Below are positions 1-19,173 of a stretch of 64,000 nt of DNA, piece by piece; the stretch's first letter is position 1; every line of letters begins with the position of its first letter. A program made the position numbers and the translations under genes. Source of the stretch: Hormiphora californensis (Eukaryota > Ctenophora > Tentaculata > Cydippida > Pleurobrachiidae); assembly GCA_020137815.1 (NCBI GenBank), contig CM035354.1:6710015-6774014 (forward strand), in the 5' to 3' direction. The notes under the pieces are model-generated. The model did no database searches, had not been told where the DNA came from, and worked only from the letters and a program-made list of their open reading frames with translations.

Positions 1-593
1 GATCACGGAAGGTAATATCTATGATGCTGACACAGAGGAGGAAACTGAAGATGAGGTCTCAACCAGACTTGGCCTGCCAATTTTACCCAACTTCTTCACG
101 GGACATCGCTTCTTTATTCATTCTGATAGCTTTCCAGAGTTTGATACAATCAAACATCTCTCTAGGTATGATTTGGGAGAGATTTTTGTACGTGACCCAC
201 GTGACATGTGTTGATGATGATTGCAGTTTCTTGTCAAACTGACAAAGAGAGTTGGACAGGGCTGAATTAAAACATGGACGAGAGTTAAATTCTTCCACCC
301 TTAGACTTTAGAGTTAACTCGAGTTAATTTACCCTTAGATTTAGAATTAACTCAAGTTAATATTTTATCACCATTTCAGGCACTTGAGAGCGTTTGGAGG
401 GAAAATATCTGACTACATGTCAAAGGACGTTCGGTTTATTGTGACAAAGTGCAGTTCGTGGCAGCCTGATTTTAGCACCGCTCTCTCAGTCAACCCAAAT
501 GTGAAATTCATCCAATCCAGATGGGTTGATGTGTGTTGCAAGAAGGGCCATACTGTCGACAAGGACCCTTTCTATTTGACTCTCTGTGATTGA
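1..593 (+). CDS. XRCC1: XRCC1 C-terminal BRCT end (partial)
   Basis: This is the 3' end of a DNA single-strand-break repair scaffold gene. XRCC1's C-terminal BRCT domain binds DNA ligase III. Two exons are visible: 1-165 (read from base 2) and 380-593. The donor is at 166 and the acceptor AG at 378-379, and the codon split AG|G gives Arg. The protein reads LPILPNFFTGHRFFIH, then AFGGKISDYMSKDVRFIVTK, then FIQSRWVDVCCKKGHTVD and a stop. This follows the order of XRCC1 BRCT2 (LPxLPDFFxGKxFF, YVTAFxGELEDYMSDRVQFVIT, FVRPRWIYSC) as I know it. An acidic linker (DTEEETEDE) precedes it, as in XRCC1. The N-terminal domain and BRCT1 lie outside the window. Identification is by family resemblance and is strong. 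Confidence 0.88.
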
Positions 594-1655
594 GTGGTGT
601 TGTGATGAGACGGGGTTGTGATGAGATTGGATAATGCATGAGAGGGAGAGGGAGAGTGACAATATATCCCCAATATATTTTACCCCTGTATGCGCCACAG
701 ATTGCCTTCATATCATATCCAGCCAGGTCAGGGTGAGAAAGATCTAAGATATGGCACTCTGTAAAGAGAAGATAAGCATGTTCATGATGATTTTGTGCGA
801 GGGCTTCACATTTTTCTACGTATTTTTATCCAGAGTTTTATCCTGTAATTTATTCATTTTGAAATTTATTCCAAAATTATGATATGACTTGTATTCTTTG
901 GATATTTATTTGGAAAATAGGGTTCAGGATCGGTCGGATCGAGAAACAGAACTCAGAACACGGTGGAAGAGCTGGGGTCGGAAAGATGCTTCGTTACGAA
1001 GTTACCCCTTGCCAGTGTGAGGTGTCTTCGATACCAAGAAAGATGCAGCAAGAAACAATTTGCACGTGCAACAGGAATCACGCAGCAACAAGTTCCAACT
1101 CTCATCATGACGATGCAGCTGCACCACACTGTCACAGAGAAATGTCACCGCGCGCGACGCAAAGCAATGTCCCAAACTGTGACCGATTTGTCAAAAGGGC
1201 GCGTCGTGTGTAAAGTCGGATTTTTTGAAGTTGTCACCCCCCTCTTCGTGCGCGGAATGTTTTTGCGCGTCACATCACATGTTAACGTGTGGTGTGCGCG
1301 TCAAAATGAATAAATTTCACATGCGCGGTCATTTTGGGGTGACAACTTCAAAAAATCCGACTTTAAAATGTACTGTGTATAAAATTCAGAGTACACTGAT
1401 CCAGGCCAGGGCCTAATGAATTCTGGTGAAACTTTAGGGCGTGGTATCTAGGTAACTGGTTAGATGGAATTTGCACGTGCAGTATTCGTGATTTTAGTTT
1501 TTTGTGTTTTCGGTCGGATTTCCAACCGTCCATGTCCAAGTCGGCCGTTATTCAACCGATGATTTTACTTTGAAGACCACTTCTTCACCCGAGATTTTAC
1601 CACCAACACTCCAAATTGGATTTTAATCACACCATTCTAATCACTCAACATCAAC
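594..1655. other. Intergenic region XRCC1 to alpha-tubulin
   Basis: This stretch holds the XRCC1 3' UTR, a 155-bp MITE at 1211-1365 (listed separately) and the upstream region of the tubulin gene. Overlapping short ORFs at 884-1416 run across the MITE and are not gene-like. I see no other coding signal. Confidence 0.6.
1211..1365 (+). mobile_element. 155-bp MITE, copy 1
   Basis: A short element begins TAAAGTCGGATTTTTTGAAG and ends with its reverse complement, giving terminal inverted repeats of about 30 bp that continue through GTTGTCACCCC. The outermost TA on both sides would fit a Tc1/mariner-type TA target duplication. There is no coding capacity. A second copy of the same length lies in opposite orientation at 59622-59776, so this is a repeat family and not a chance hairpin. 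Confidence 0.85.
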
Positions 1656-3858
1656 ATGGTACGTTCATTTCCCAATCAATTTAACTTTCTAGATTTCCTG
1701 ACTTCTGTTGACATCACATCACACTCATCCACTAGGGTAGAGAATGCATATCCGTACATATAGGCCAAGCTGGCTGCCAGATTGCCGAGAATCTTTGGGA
1801 GCTATACCTCCTAGAACATGGCATAGGGGAGGATGGGGCCGTATCAGATTCGATCAGGGGTGCCAACAAGAAAGTGTTTGAGAACTCGTATGACACGATA
1901 TTCAACGAGACTGATCACGGGCAACTTGTTCCAAGGACAATTGTTGCTGACCTGGAACCAACTGTAACAGGTAAGAACTTTTTTCATGATTTTGTAGGGC
2001 CATTTTTACCTTGCAATAACAAACCCATATTATCTTCGGATCTTCCCAACACCCAACACATTTAATTCTGTAGATGGACTGAGGACGGGCAAGTACCGGG
2101 CCCTATACCACCCGGATCAGATCATCAACTCAAAAGAAGACGCCTCCAACTGCTACGCCCGGGGTTACTACACCCTCGGAAAGAACATCATCGAAGACAC
2201 CATGGAACAACTTCGGAAACAAGTTGAGGCGTGCGAGTGTATCCAGTCCTTTTTTGTGTTCCACTCTTTTGGAGGTGGCACAGGATCAGGTTTCACCTCC
2301 CTGCTCCTGGATCACATTGCAACTGAGTTCACCTCCAAGTCTAGACTTGCCCTGGCCATTTATCCCTCTCCAAATGTAAGTACAGACATTTAAATATTCG
2401 AGGTGTCGAACCGATAAGTGAGACTGAGACTGTAGTTGAGAAAGGGAGATGAGTTAGTTAGACTGTTCACAGTCAGAGACGTCCTTCAATTTGAACCGAG
2501 TAACTGCCTAGGTAATTATTGACAATAGGTTACCTAGTAAATAGTCAGCTAGTTACCCTTCAAACGAGTTGAAAAGTCTGAGAGACGTCTTCCCGCTACT
2601 ATTGTTACAGTAGTTTTGCAACCGATAGACTAGGTCTTGGCAGGACCATTCTGCCATTTCCTCCAGGACGGCGTCTAAAACTACTACCCTACTAAAACTA
2701 CTACCCTCTAAAACTACTCTCCCTTGCAGGTGTCTACAGCGGTGGTAGAGCCGTATAACGCAGTACTACTGACCAATACTAGTATGGAGAATATGGACGT
2801 GGTGTTTCTTGTTGATAATGAGGCCATGTACCAGCTCTGTAGGACACGATTGGGAATAGAGCGACCTAGCTATATCAATCTGAACAGGTCGGAGAGAGCA
2901 ATTGAATTTAATATGTTACTGCAAAATAATGATCATATATCTAAGTTTACCATCTCTCTCTCCAGATTGATATCCCAAGTGGCCAGCACCATTACATGCT
3001 CATTACGGTTCAGTGGGTGTCTAAATGTGGACCTCAGCGAATTCCAGACCAACCTCGTCCCCTTCCCACGGATACACTTCCCCGTGACCGCATTTGGGCC
3101 AATCAGAAACCCAGAACAAGCATATCACGAGGTTTGTATTTGGGGGAACCCAAATCTAATCAGAATAACAAAGCTGTTATGTGACCTCCTCAGTTCTGAC
3201 ACTCTTTATCATTACTTTCAGTGCAACACAGTAAAACAGATCACAGAACAGACATTTACGAACACCAATCTGTTCCTGAAGTGTAACCCTAACCATGGCC
3301 GTTACATGGCCTGTGGACTTCTTTACCGAGGGGACGTCATTCCTAAGGACGTGAACAATGCCATAGGTGCCCTCAAACTCAAACGACAGGTAAAGGACCA
3401 TTTCAGACTTCGCTGGGTAGGGGCTTGCTCAACTCTCAATGATACATCTTTAACTTACTGCAAGATTAGAATAACTGTTGGCCCCTATTGTCCCCTATTC
3501 CATTCATATCATAACCTCTCTTTCACCCTAGGTTCAGTTTGTGACTTGGTGTCCCACCGGTTTCAAGGTTGGAATCAACCACCGGAATCCAGTGAGCCCA
3601 CCAGATGCAGATGTGGCTGTTACAACCCGATCTCTCTGTGTTCTTTCAAACAACACTGCCATTGGGGAGGTATGGGCCCGACTTGACCACAAGTTTGACC
3701 TCCTGTTCACACGGAGGGCCTTTGTCCACTGGTATGTAAATGATTGCATGGAGGAGGGCGAGTTCTCAGAAGCCAGGGAGAATTTGGCCATGTTGGAACA
3801 GGATTATCAGAGTGCATACGAAATGGGGAAGGAGGAAGAGGCCCCCGCTGAGGTATAA
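1656..3858 (+). CDS. Divergent alpha-tubulin
   Basis: This encodes a GTP-binding alpha-tubulin subunit that pairs with beta-tubulin in microtubules. Exons are 1656-1658, 1736-1970, 2074-2375, 2730-2887, 2966-3131, 3222-3389 and 3532-3858, making 453 codons and 452 aa (alpha-tubulins are usually about 450). The first exon is just the ATG. Visible family marks are [12 protein letters not shown], the GTP-binding signature GGGTGSG, the T7 segment [11 protein letters not shown] with the glutamate that drives GTP hydrolysis in the dimer, [21 protein letters not shown] and [11 protein letters not shown]. Oddities: a Gly follows Met (MGREC, not MREC), the Lys40 loop is replaced by [11 protein letters not shown], and the tail ends EEEAPAEV with no terminal tyrosine. 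Coding is intact, so it is probably a specialised isotype and not a pseudogene. The next gene converges on it; the stop codons are 300 bp apart. Confidence 0.93.
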
Positions 3859-4158
3859 AGAACAAGAGAGGAGACTTCCTTCTAATGTGAGACACGGACA
3901 CCCATATGATACACCACCCCGATCCACGACCACCCAAGGAAACCTCCTGATAACAAGTTTACAGCTACAGGTTTTGCTGAAATGGGAACAAAATAGAGGG
4001 TATAATTGGACAACATTCGAGTTAATATTGTGTTAAAAACGTTTCACTTCGTAAAAAATAGAGTTATTTCTGATATCTAATGCTATCATATATGAGTATC
4101 ATTTGATTGTTACTGTTTCTAAGAGGCTCGAGCGTGGCAATCATACTAGTATGAGAGT

Positions 4159-12679
<8,521 letters not shown>

Positions 12680-12950
12680 TTTGTTGAGCTAGAGAGAGGG
12701 GAAGTTGTTAGAAATGTAGCTGTAAGTAAGTTAAACTGATCTGTATCAGAATCCTGAATTGACACGACCGTTTCTTCAGAATGATATCAAATAAATAGTT
12801 CACATTATCAAGCTCACTAGATTCTAGAAATATGTACAAAATAAGATCATGTCCTATATCCAATATAACCTCTCTACCCAAGATGATAGACTCCTCTAGA
12901 TGATAGACTCCTCTTTATCACGTGCCTTTTGGAGATTCTCCAGTGTTGTG

Positions 12951-13463
12951 CTACTCAGGTAGTCCACCTAACTGATAGAATAGAAAAACAGGGTTAGTCA
13001 ATAAGTCAAACAGACACCGCGTGCACCAATGTCGATTCAAATCAACCTAATGACCTAAAACTCGACCTTGAAAAGTGGTACCATCTCAATAGATCACCAG
13101 TCATTACTTACATTGATGTAGTCCATTTCTAGTTGGTCAATGAGTCGTCTCCTGTATCGGGCAGGCATGTCATCCAACACAACACGAGATCCACCGGACG
13201 AGGGTTCCACTTGCTATGGAGGGGGGGGGGTTAGATGGAAACTGGACCAATCAGTGATTGAATCACCAATCACAAGTACATAATAATGATTGACTTGAAA
13301 GATCAAAATAAACTCCAGTCCTTACCGGTATAGAGGCGGCTGCAGCAGCGGGTATGTCAGGGAGGGGTGTAGGTTGGAAGGGTATCCGGGGAGGGAAGGT
13401 GATGAGGGGTCGATGTCCACCACTGACCACTGTGGCCACCGTCCTTCTAACTACCACGTTCAT
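12951..13463 (-). CDS. KGD4: KGD4 / MRPS36 (2-oxoglutarate dehydrogenase component 4)
   Basis: This small mitochondrial protein tethers the E3 subunit to the 2-oxoglutarate dehydrogenase complex; it was formerly called mitoribosomal protein S36. Exons on the minus strand are 13463-13326, 13213-13112 and 12971-12951 (87 codons, 86 aa). The N-terminal HRPLITFPPR matches the family's HTPLIRFPDR. The C-terminus MPARYRRRLIDQLEMDYI then GGLPE matches LPQKYRRKLVSQEEMEFI then GGPE of human MRPS36. The start is set at the ATG beginning MNVVVRRTV; the frame stays open upstream but without another ATG nearby. The last exon encodes only six residues and the stop. It lies 271 bp upstream of the BLM start, in the same orientation. 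Confidence 0.85.
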
Positions 13464-13713
13464 ATCTTTTTCATAGACCAAGCTAGATGGACGTTATATT
13501 TGATCAAAAGGGATGATAGAGGGGGATAGAATGGATGATAGAGGGGATGATAGACCGTCTGAGAAGGTGGAGAAAAGGGCATGGGGAGTAAAACACGATG
13601 TTTTGTGTGTAGAAAATTCTCAATATAAGGTGCAACCGAAAAACACAACTCGCAAACTAACTAAACATGATCAGGACGATAATAAGTTACATTTGAGTCT
13701 CTTCACTTCATAT

Positions 13714-14096
13714 TTATTTGAGGGGTCCGGTGGGGAGGGGGTGGTTGAACTTGGTGTTGTAGTAGGGGAGGTTCTTAGCGAACTTGCTGTAATCGAACAG
13801 CCAGAAGACAAACACAGTACCGGTCAAACCCCAGGTGGCCAGAGTTCCAATGCTGTAAAGAGAGATGGGATAATTAGAAACTAAAACTAAACAGAGTAAC
13901 CCAATTCTTGAACAAAACTCATGAACTCTTGTTCAAGGGGTTCGAATAAGAGGGTCGAACAAGAGGGTCGAACAAGGCAAGGAATTCGAGTGTTTTCCAA
14001 CTAACAAATGCCTTACCTTTTGTAGTTCCTGGGAAGGGACCGTCCCATCAGGCTGAGGAGGGGCTTCTTGGGGGCGATAACACTTGAAGCAGGCAT
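13714..14096 (-). CDS. UQCR11: Cytochrome bc1 subunit 10-like (UQCR11)
   Basis: Small single-TM protein, probably the smallest accessory subunit of respiratory complex III in the inner mitochondrial membrane. Exons on the minus strand are 14096-14017 and 13852-13714 (73 codons, 72 aa). The sequence runs MGRSLPRNYKS, then TLATWGLTGTVFVFW (membrane segment), then KNLPYYNTKF. This resembles the TWG...VW...DWVPYINGKF pattern of vertebrate UQCR11. The match is short, so another small mitochondrial membrane subunit is possible. The ATG sits two bases after an acceptor-like TATAG. It lies between KGD4 and IPO11, all in the same orientation. Confidence 0.65.
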
Positions 14097-14298
14097 GGCT
14101 ATATAGAGATAAGTTGGGTTAGTGGACAAGATAGGAGGAGGAGACAAGAGAGGAGGAGGTATCTTGGTCAAAAATAGGCTAAAAACCGGACAAAAAATAA
14201 ATAGCTAAAAGCACCACAAAATTACAAACCAACCGAACCAAACCCACACACACACAGCACACACAGCACACAATATATAATATTACTCTGCACCCACG

Positions 14299-17200
14299 CT
14301 ACGACAATATCTCGGTGATCTGTTCAGTTATAGATTTATCAATTCCCTCTGAGAGTTTGTAAAATGCTTCCAACCCTATCGATTGCTGCAGTTCTGCAAC
14401 TCTCGATCGCACAAAGACAAGAATATCAACTTTAGATGTCACATCAGCTTCTGTTAGCGCTTTCCGGCGTTGGTAGTCCTGTGTTTCTTCTGAAAATATA
14501 ATGGTTAGAAGGGTTACCATTGTGTTAACTCTAGTTACCCTTGGTTACCATGACAACTGGGACTGTTAGCCCTGGTTACCATGACAACTGGGACTGTTAC
14601 CCTTGGTTACCATGACAACTGGGACTGTTACCCTTGGTTACCATGACAACTTACCCATGAGATAATCACTTTCAGTCTTTAATTTCCTCATCAAGCAATC
14701 GTATTTGTTTCCCTCATCATCTGTCTCAGAACACTTCCTTACCGCCGTGGCCATAACTCTGATGATGTCTCTGAATGGAAAGTGCGGCTGTTTTCAGAGA
14801 AATTTCATAAATTTCGAGATGCGCCACCATTTGTCATCACAACCCCCACCCTCCCAGGAAAGGGACACCCCTTTAAACTCACCCAAAGAAGTATTTGGCT
14901 AGTTCGGTATTGCTGGCGGCGAGAGTTAACAGTGCTAACAAGGATAACTTGTGGTGTTCCATTCGGAAAAAGTGGACAGTGTGGTCTAACCATTTCTGAT
15001 AAAAGGGAGCCAGATATTACATGTCTGTTGGAATTTGGAGTTTGGACACACGATAATGGTGGCAGGATTCTGTACCCCATGGTTTTTATTCATTGCCATG
15101 TTTGGGAACCCACTTTGCGACTAACCATGTGCCGAACTTCATAACAGTTCACCTAGATTTTCTATCACCGCTCTTACCTGAACGATGGTCTTGAGGAGGT
15201 TTGGATCGTTGAATGAACCCACAATTTGTGTAAACAGTGGCAGATCCAGAATTATCAGGTAGGAAATGACGAAAATGTTGTTCGAAAATACCTGAGGGGG
15301 GATTCTGTAGTCCTCTACCTAGCCCACGAACAATTGCAATTTACGTAATGTAAGTGACATAAGAGAGTAAAACAAGGATAATCAACACTGAGGGACGAGT
15401 ACACCTACTTTTGAGAGGCTATCAGGGAATCTGGTATCTCTGGGAGGTATCTCCCGTACCTTAGTGTAGTCAGCAGTCTCAGTGTCCCTGCAACTGTTTA
15501 TCACAATATGGAACATCCCTTGGAACTCAGTCAGCCAGCTCTTGGCAGGGACAGTTTTTAGGAGGGTTAGAAAGATGTTGGTGATGAGGACCCGGGCCTC
15601 CCCTGATACATCTGGGTAGAGTCTGCAGCAGGCACTTAACAAGGCACTACCAAACCTCTGAAATTTAGTAGTGTTAGAATTGTGTTAGACATGTAAGGAA
15701 TGTAAACTATATCTACTGCTGATCTCCTTTTAGTGATAAGTAACCCTTCACCCCCCTCCCCCCGAGTTGTTAATGAACTCACAGTGGTAACAGCAGGTGG
15801 ATCAAGTAAAATAGTAGCCTCCACAATATGAAGGGTAGTCTTGAGACTCTCACTCCCCAACTGCAGCAACTTATCCAGCCCCTCTAGGAGGTCTATCAGG
15901 TGTGGTGTTGTGCAGGGGGCATTCTCTACTAGAGTCAGCCAGAGTGTTAGACCATCTTCTAGAAGTATCATCTCTGGGTCCTGATTGAAAAATGGAAACT
16001 TTTTAATTCTCGGTTCAAACTCTCAAATTCTCACCCCTCCCCTCCTGGTAGAGCGGTTATAAACCACCAAATCTCATCCTCCACTCCCCCCCCAAGGTAA
16101 TTCTCTCGTGTCCATACCTTAGTCATCACATACACCAGTACTGGCTCAGTAAAGGGGTACAACTTGACACTATCCTCCAGGAGACACCGACTGAGTTTAT
16201 TGGCGGTAAGGAGAAGCTGTGTTTGGAGCATGACATGGTCCTCTGCAACGGTCCACAGGCCAGGTAACCACTCTATAAGGGGCCCTACAAACCCTTTTAT
16301 CTGTGGAAAGAGGGGGAGGCTAAGAAATGTAAAACTGCGTTATCGGTTAAATTATGCTATTGATAAATTTTGGCTAGCTACGGGGCATCTCAGTCAATAA
16401 TAATAACTCACATGTTTGCTGCATCCGACAATGATTGAATTCAGCACACCCAGAATCCTCACCCTTGTCTCACACTCCTGGACACTCATCAACAGATCGT
16501 ATAACCTCTCCACCGCCCCCTTCAGATAACCACTAAAACTACTGGGATAAAATGCAAAATCCCCCACGGCCGCTTCCAGGGCACTGGCAGCTGTCAGCCT
16601 GACCACCAGATCATGTGACCTGCTCATGTGGTCAATACACAGCTCGTACACAGCGGGGTGGCGATCTTGACAGAGTTTGATGGTAACCCACCGACCTATA
16701 ACCTCCAAAATCCGCCGCTTTAAAATGGTACAAAAGGGCCCCTCCTGTTTCAATTCACTTTGAAGTGTGGTAAACCAGGTCTCTATGTCCAAATAATCAA
16801 ATAAATCGTAGGAGCAGACCACAGTGACTGAGTAAACAGAATCAATCATGAGAACCGTCACCAAGTTTGATCGATCATGTTTTGAGCACTCCGTAACCAG
16901 GGTAACGATATAAGGACAGACAATGTCCTGGAATGTGGCGGTGAGGTTTAGTAGAAAGTGCTCCGAAGCAGCTTTAACTGAGAACAGCTCCACGTGACGT
17001 GTCTCCTCGAAGGAAAACTCTTCAGGACATTCCTGCCAGTCTTGAAGTTCCACGGGTGTTAGTTTGAGGTTGTGCGAGATACACCTATCTGTCATGGTGT
17101 GAAGGCGCTCCTCGCTGAAAAATGTATTCCGGGTGTTCATCAGACCTATTTCCTCCTGACCAACATCCACACCCTTGTTGCTGAGTTTAAACACATCATA

Positions 17201-18917
17201 CGTTTCATTACTGACTATATCACTGAGAAGGTGAAGGCTCTGAGAGACCAGATCTGTGTGCAGGTGATCACCATGAACAAAAGATATCTGATAGGCAAAC
17301 TCAAGCACAGGCTCGAGGTAGCGCCCAAAAAACCGAGGGTGTTTCTCTTGCACATTGTTCAGGAGTCGGACCATGACCTTCAAATACTTGTCATAGACTT
17401 GTGATAGTTGGGGGTCAGCAGCGAGTGTTAAGCGGTGCTCTAGTTGGGGTGTTGCTAGTTTTATTATCTCCTCTAGACACCCCCCTGCCTGGGTGATGTC
17501 TTCAAATCCATATGTTAGGAAGGAGCGGAGCAGTTTGAGGGAGGTGAGACAGTGGTGGAGGAGGGGAAGTGAGGGGGCTCTTTGGAGGTGGCCAAGGTAG
17601 GTCTGCCAGAGAGTTCCAATGAGAGGGAACACTTGCTGCGTCGTCTAAAAAGGAAACTGTGTCAATTATAGAGTGTCGAGATTGGGAAAGCTTTCAAAAG
17701 TTGTCTTAAAATCAGGGAGAGTGAACATGTACCAAATCAGCCCTATACGGGCACGTACGGGATCTAGCCCAAGAGGCTATTCCCCGAAATCGGGATACCG
17801 TGTTTGTATTTGTTAGGGCTGGACCCGAACGAATACAAACAAAGATTTTTTGGGAGGGAAAACAATTTATTTCTGGGTACTCACTTCTCTGAAGTTCTTT
17901 TTATCGGCCATGAGACGCTTACTACTCAACTCCTTTAGAACCTTGTACAGTATTATCAGTGATCGGAGTTTAGTCTCCTCTGATTCCGAGCTGTTTAGAA
18001 CCTGTCGATATAAATGGGTTGAATAACAAAGCGAATAAGAGTTAGGAGGGTGCTTTGTAGGCTACTTTCTTCTAGAGACCTGAAAAACTATATGAATTTG
18101 ACAGCTACTAATCGATGTACCACTTACCCCAACAAGAGAAGGAGTAAGGTCGGGCCACAATTTAGGGTAATCATATCGGGCTATTTTGGTGGCGGCCACA
18201 ATTAGCTGCTCAAATACCATCTTCTCCTCGACGAGATGAACCTTCTGCAGCACCTCCTTTATCTTCGTCTTATCTTCTTTACACAACGAACTGCAGGGAT
18301 TACACTTTGATTAAACTAGTGGTCCCGGCCATTACAATTGCTCGTTTGCTCAAGCGACGGACACATGTTTGAAGGTTAAGGGCTGGCTAACATGGAGGGG
18401 GGGGTCACATCACATCACATGATGAGAGGGGTGTTTGGGTCTGCACTGGGGGCAGAAGTACGTACTTGGAAGAGAGTGATCTCCAGAACTTAGTCACGCC
18501 ATTCTTCAGGCAAATAGCGGACATCCGCCGGACATCCAAAGGGAAGGTTACCGTAACTGATATTTCCTGTAGGGTGGGGGTAGATATATTAGAAACCTGC
18601 ATAGTCCTTTATCAAGACCATACTACAAGACAATCGTTCTAAACACGATGTGTTTTAGGGAAGTTTGGATCAGGCATCCTCACCCTGATCTAAAGGTGGA
18701 TGCCCGAGCCAAACTGCTCCGTTACGGATCCTCCCAGAATTTGAAGAATACAACGACTTACTGCTAGAATGGGGAAGAAGTTTCGCTGTGTTTCAAGCTG
18801 TTGTATCAGTTGTTCGGCCTGTTTAAAACGGGAATACTCGGGTGATATTGCAGCCATGAGGGCTTCAGAGCAGGCCTCGAGGGAGCAATGCTGTACAGAC
18901 CCATCACCGTCCTCCAT
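14299..18917 (-). CDS. IPO11: Importin-11
   Basis: Importin-beta family nuclear transport receptor; in vertebrates it imports UBE2E-type ubiquitin-conjugating enzymes and RPL12. Exons on the minus strand: 18917-18762, 18566-18466, 18290-18128, 18001-17885, 17644-16412, 16300-16118, 15980-15783, 15657-15409, 15291-15178, 14995-14883, 14770-14655 and 14489-14299. They total 978 codons, 977 aa, almost the human 975. The N-terminus has the importin-beta motif (FKQAEQLIQQLETQ; KNGVTKFWR). HEAT-type helices follow, with recognisable IPO11 stretches such as IARYDYPKLWPDLTPSLV, MILLEDGLTLWLTLVENAPC and a C-terminal SEGIDKSITEQITEIL. Exon 10 lacks any ATG-started ORF and was found through homology (KLSLLALLTLAASN). 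The phase is consistent across all junctions. Confidence 0.95.
14543..14651. repeat. 31-bp tandem repeat in last IPO11 intron
   Basis: About 3.5 copies of a 31-bp unit beginning TTACCATGACAACTGGGACT, nearly identical, lie just 5' (in IPO11 sense) of the final exon. The array ends next to the donor of exon 11 at 14655. Confidence 0.85.
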
Positions 18918-19173
18918 ATGGTAGAGCTATGTGAGAGAGATGGGGAATTGTACGGAAAGTGGGGAGGGGGGTTAGAGAGTAGAGGGGAGCGAGGGGCGGA
19001 AGGGAGAGAGGTTTGAACAACCTTCTATTGCACTCTCGGAAATTAGGCAGGGAGACAGGGAATAATGACTGCAAACAACCCAGTTAGTAATGTGATAAAA
19101 GTCAGTTTATTAATAAAATATCAAGTAGGAGCTCAGCTCTTCGGATAAAAAAGAACAGGTCTAGTATAACAGC

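Noticed and set aside
884..1416. ORFs upstream of tubulin, similar to one at 59247-59762
   Set aside because: The shared protein similarity arises from the two copies of the 155-bp MITE.
14782..15144. Plus-strand 120-codon ORF in the IPO11 region
   Set aside because: It overlaps the antisense of IPO11 exon 10, whose minus-strand reading matches importin-11 and keeps the gene in phase.
16040..16090. tRNA-like string (GGTAGAGCGGTTATAAACC)
   Set aside because: No acceptor stem, anticodon arm or T-loop could be placed around it; it is IPO11 intron sequence.
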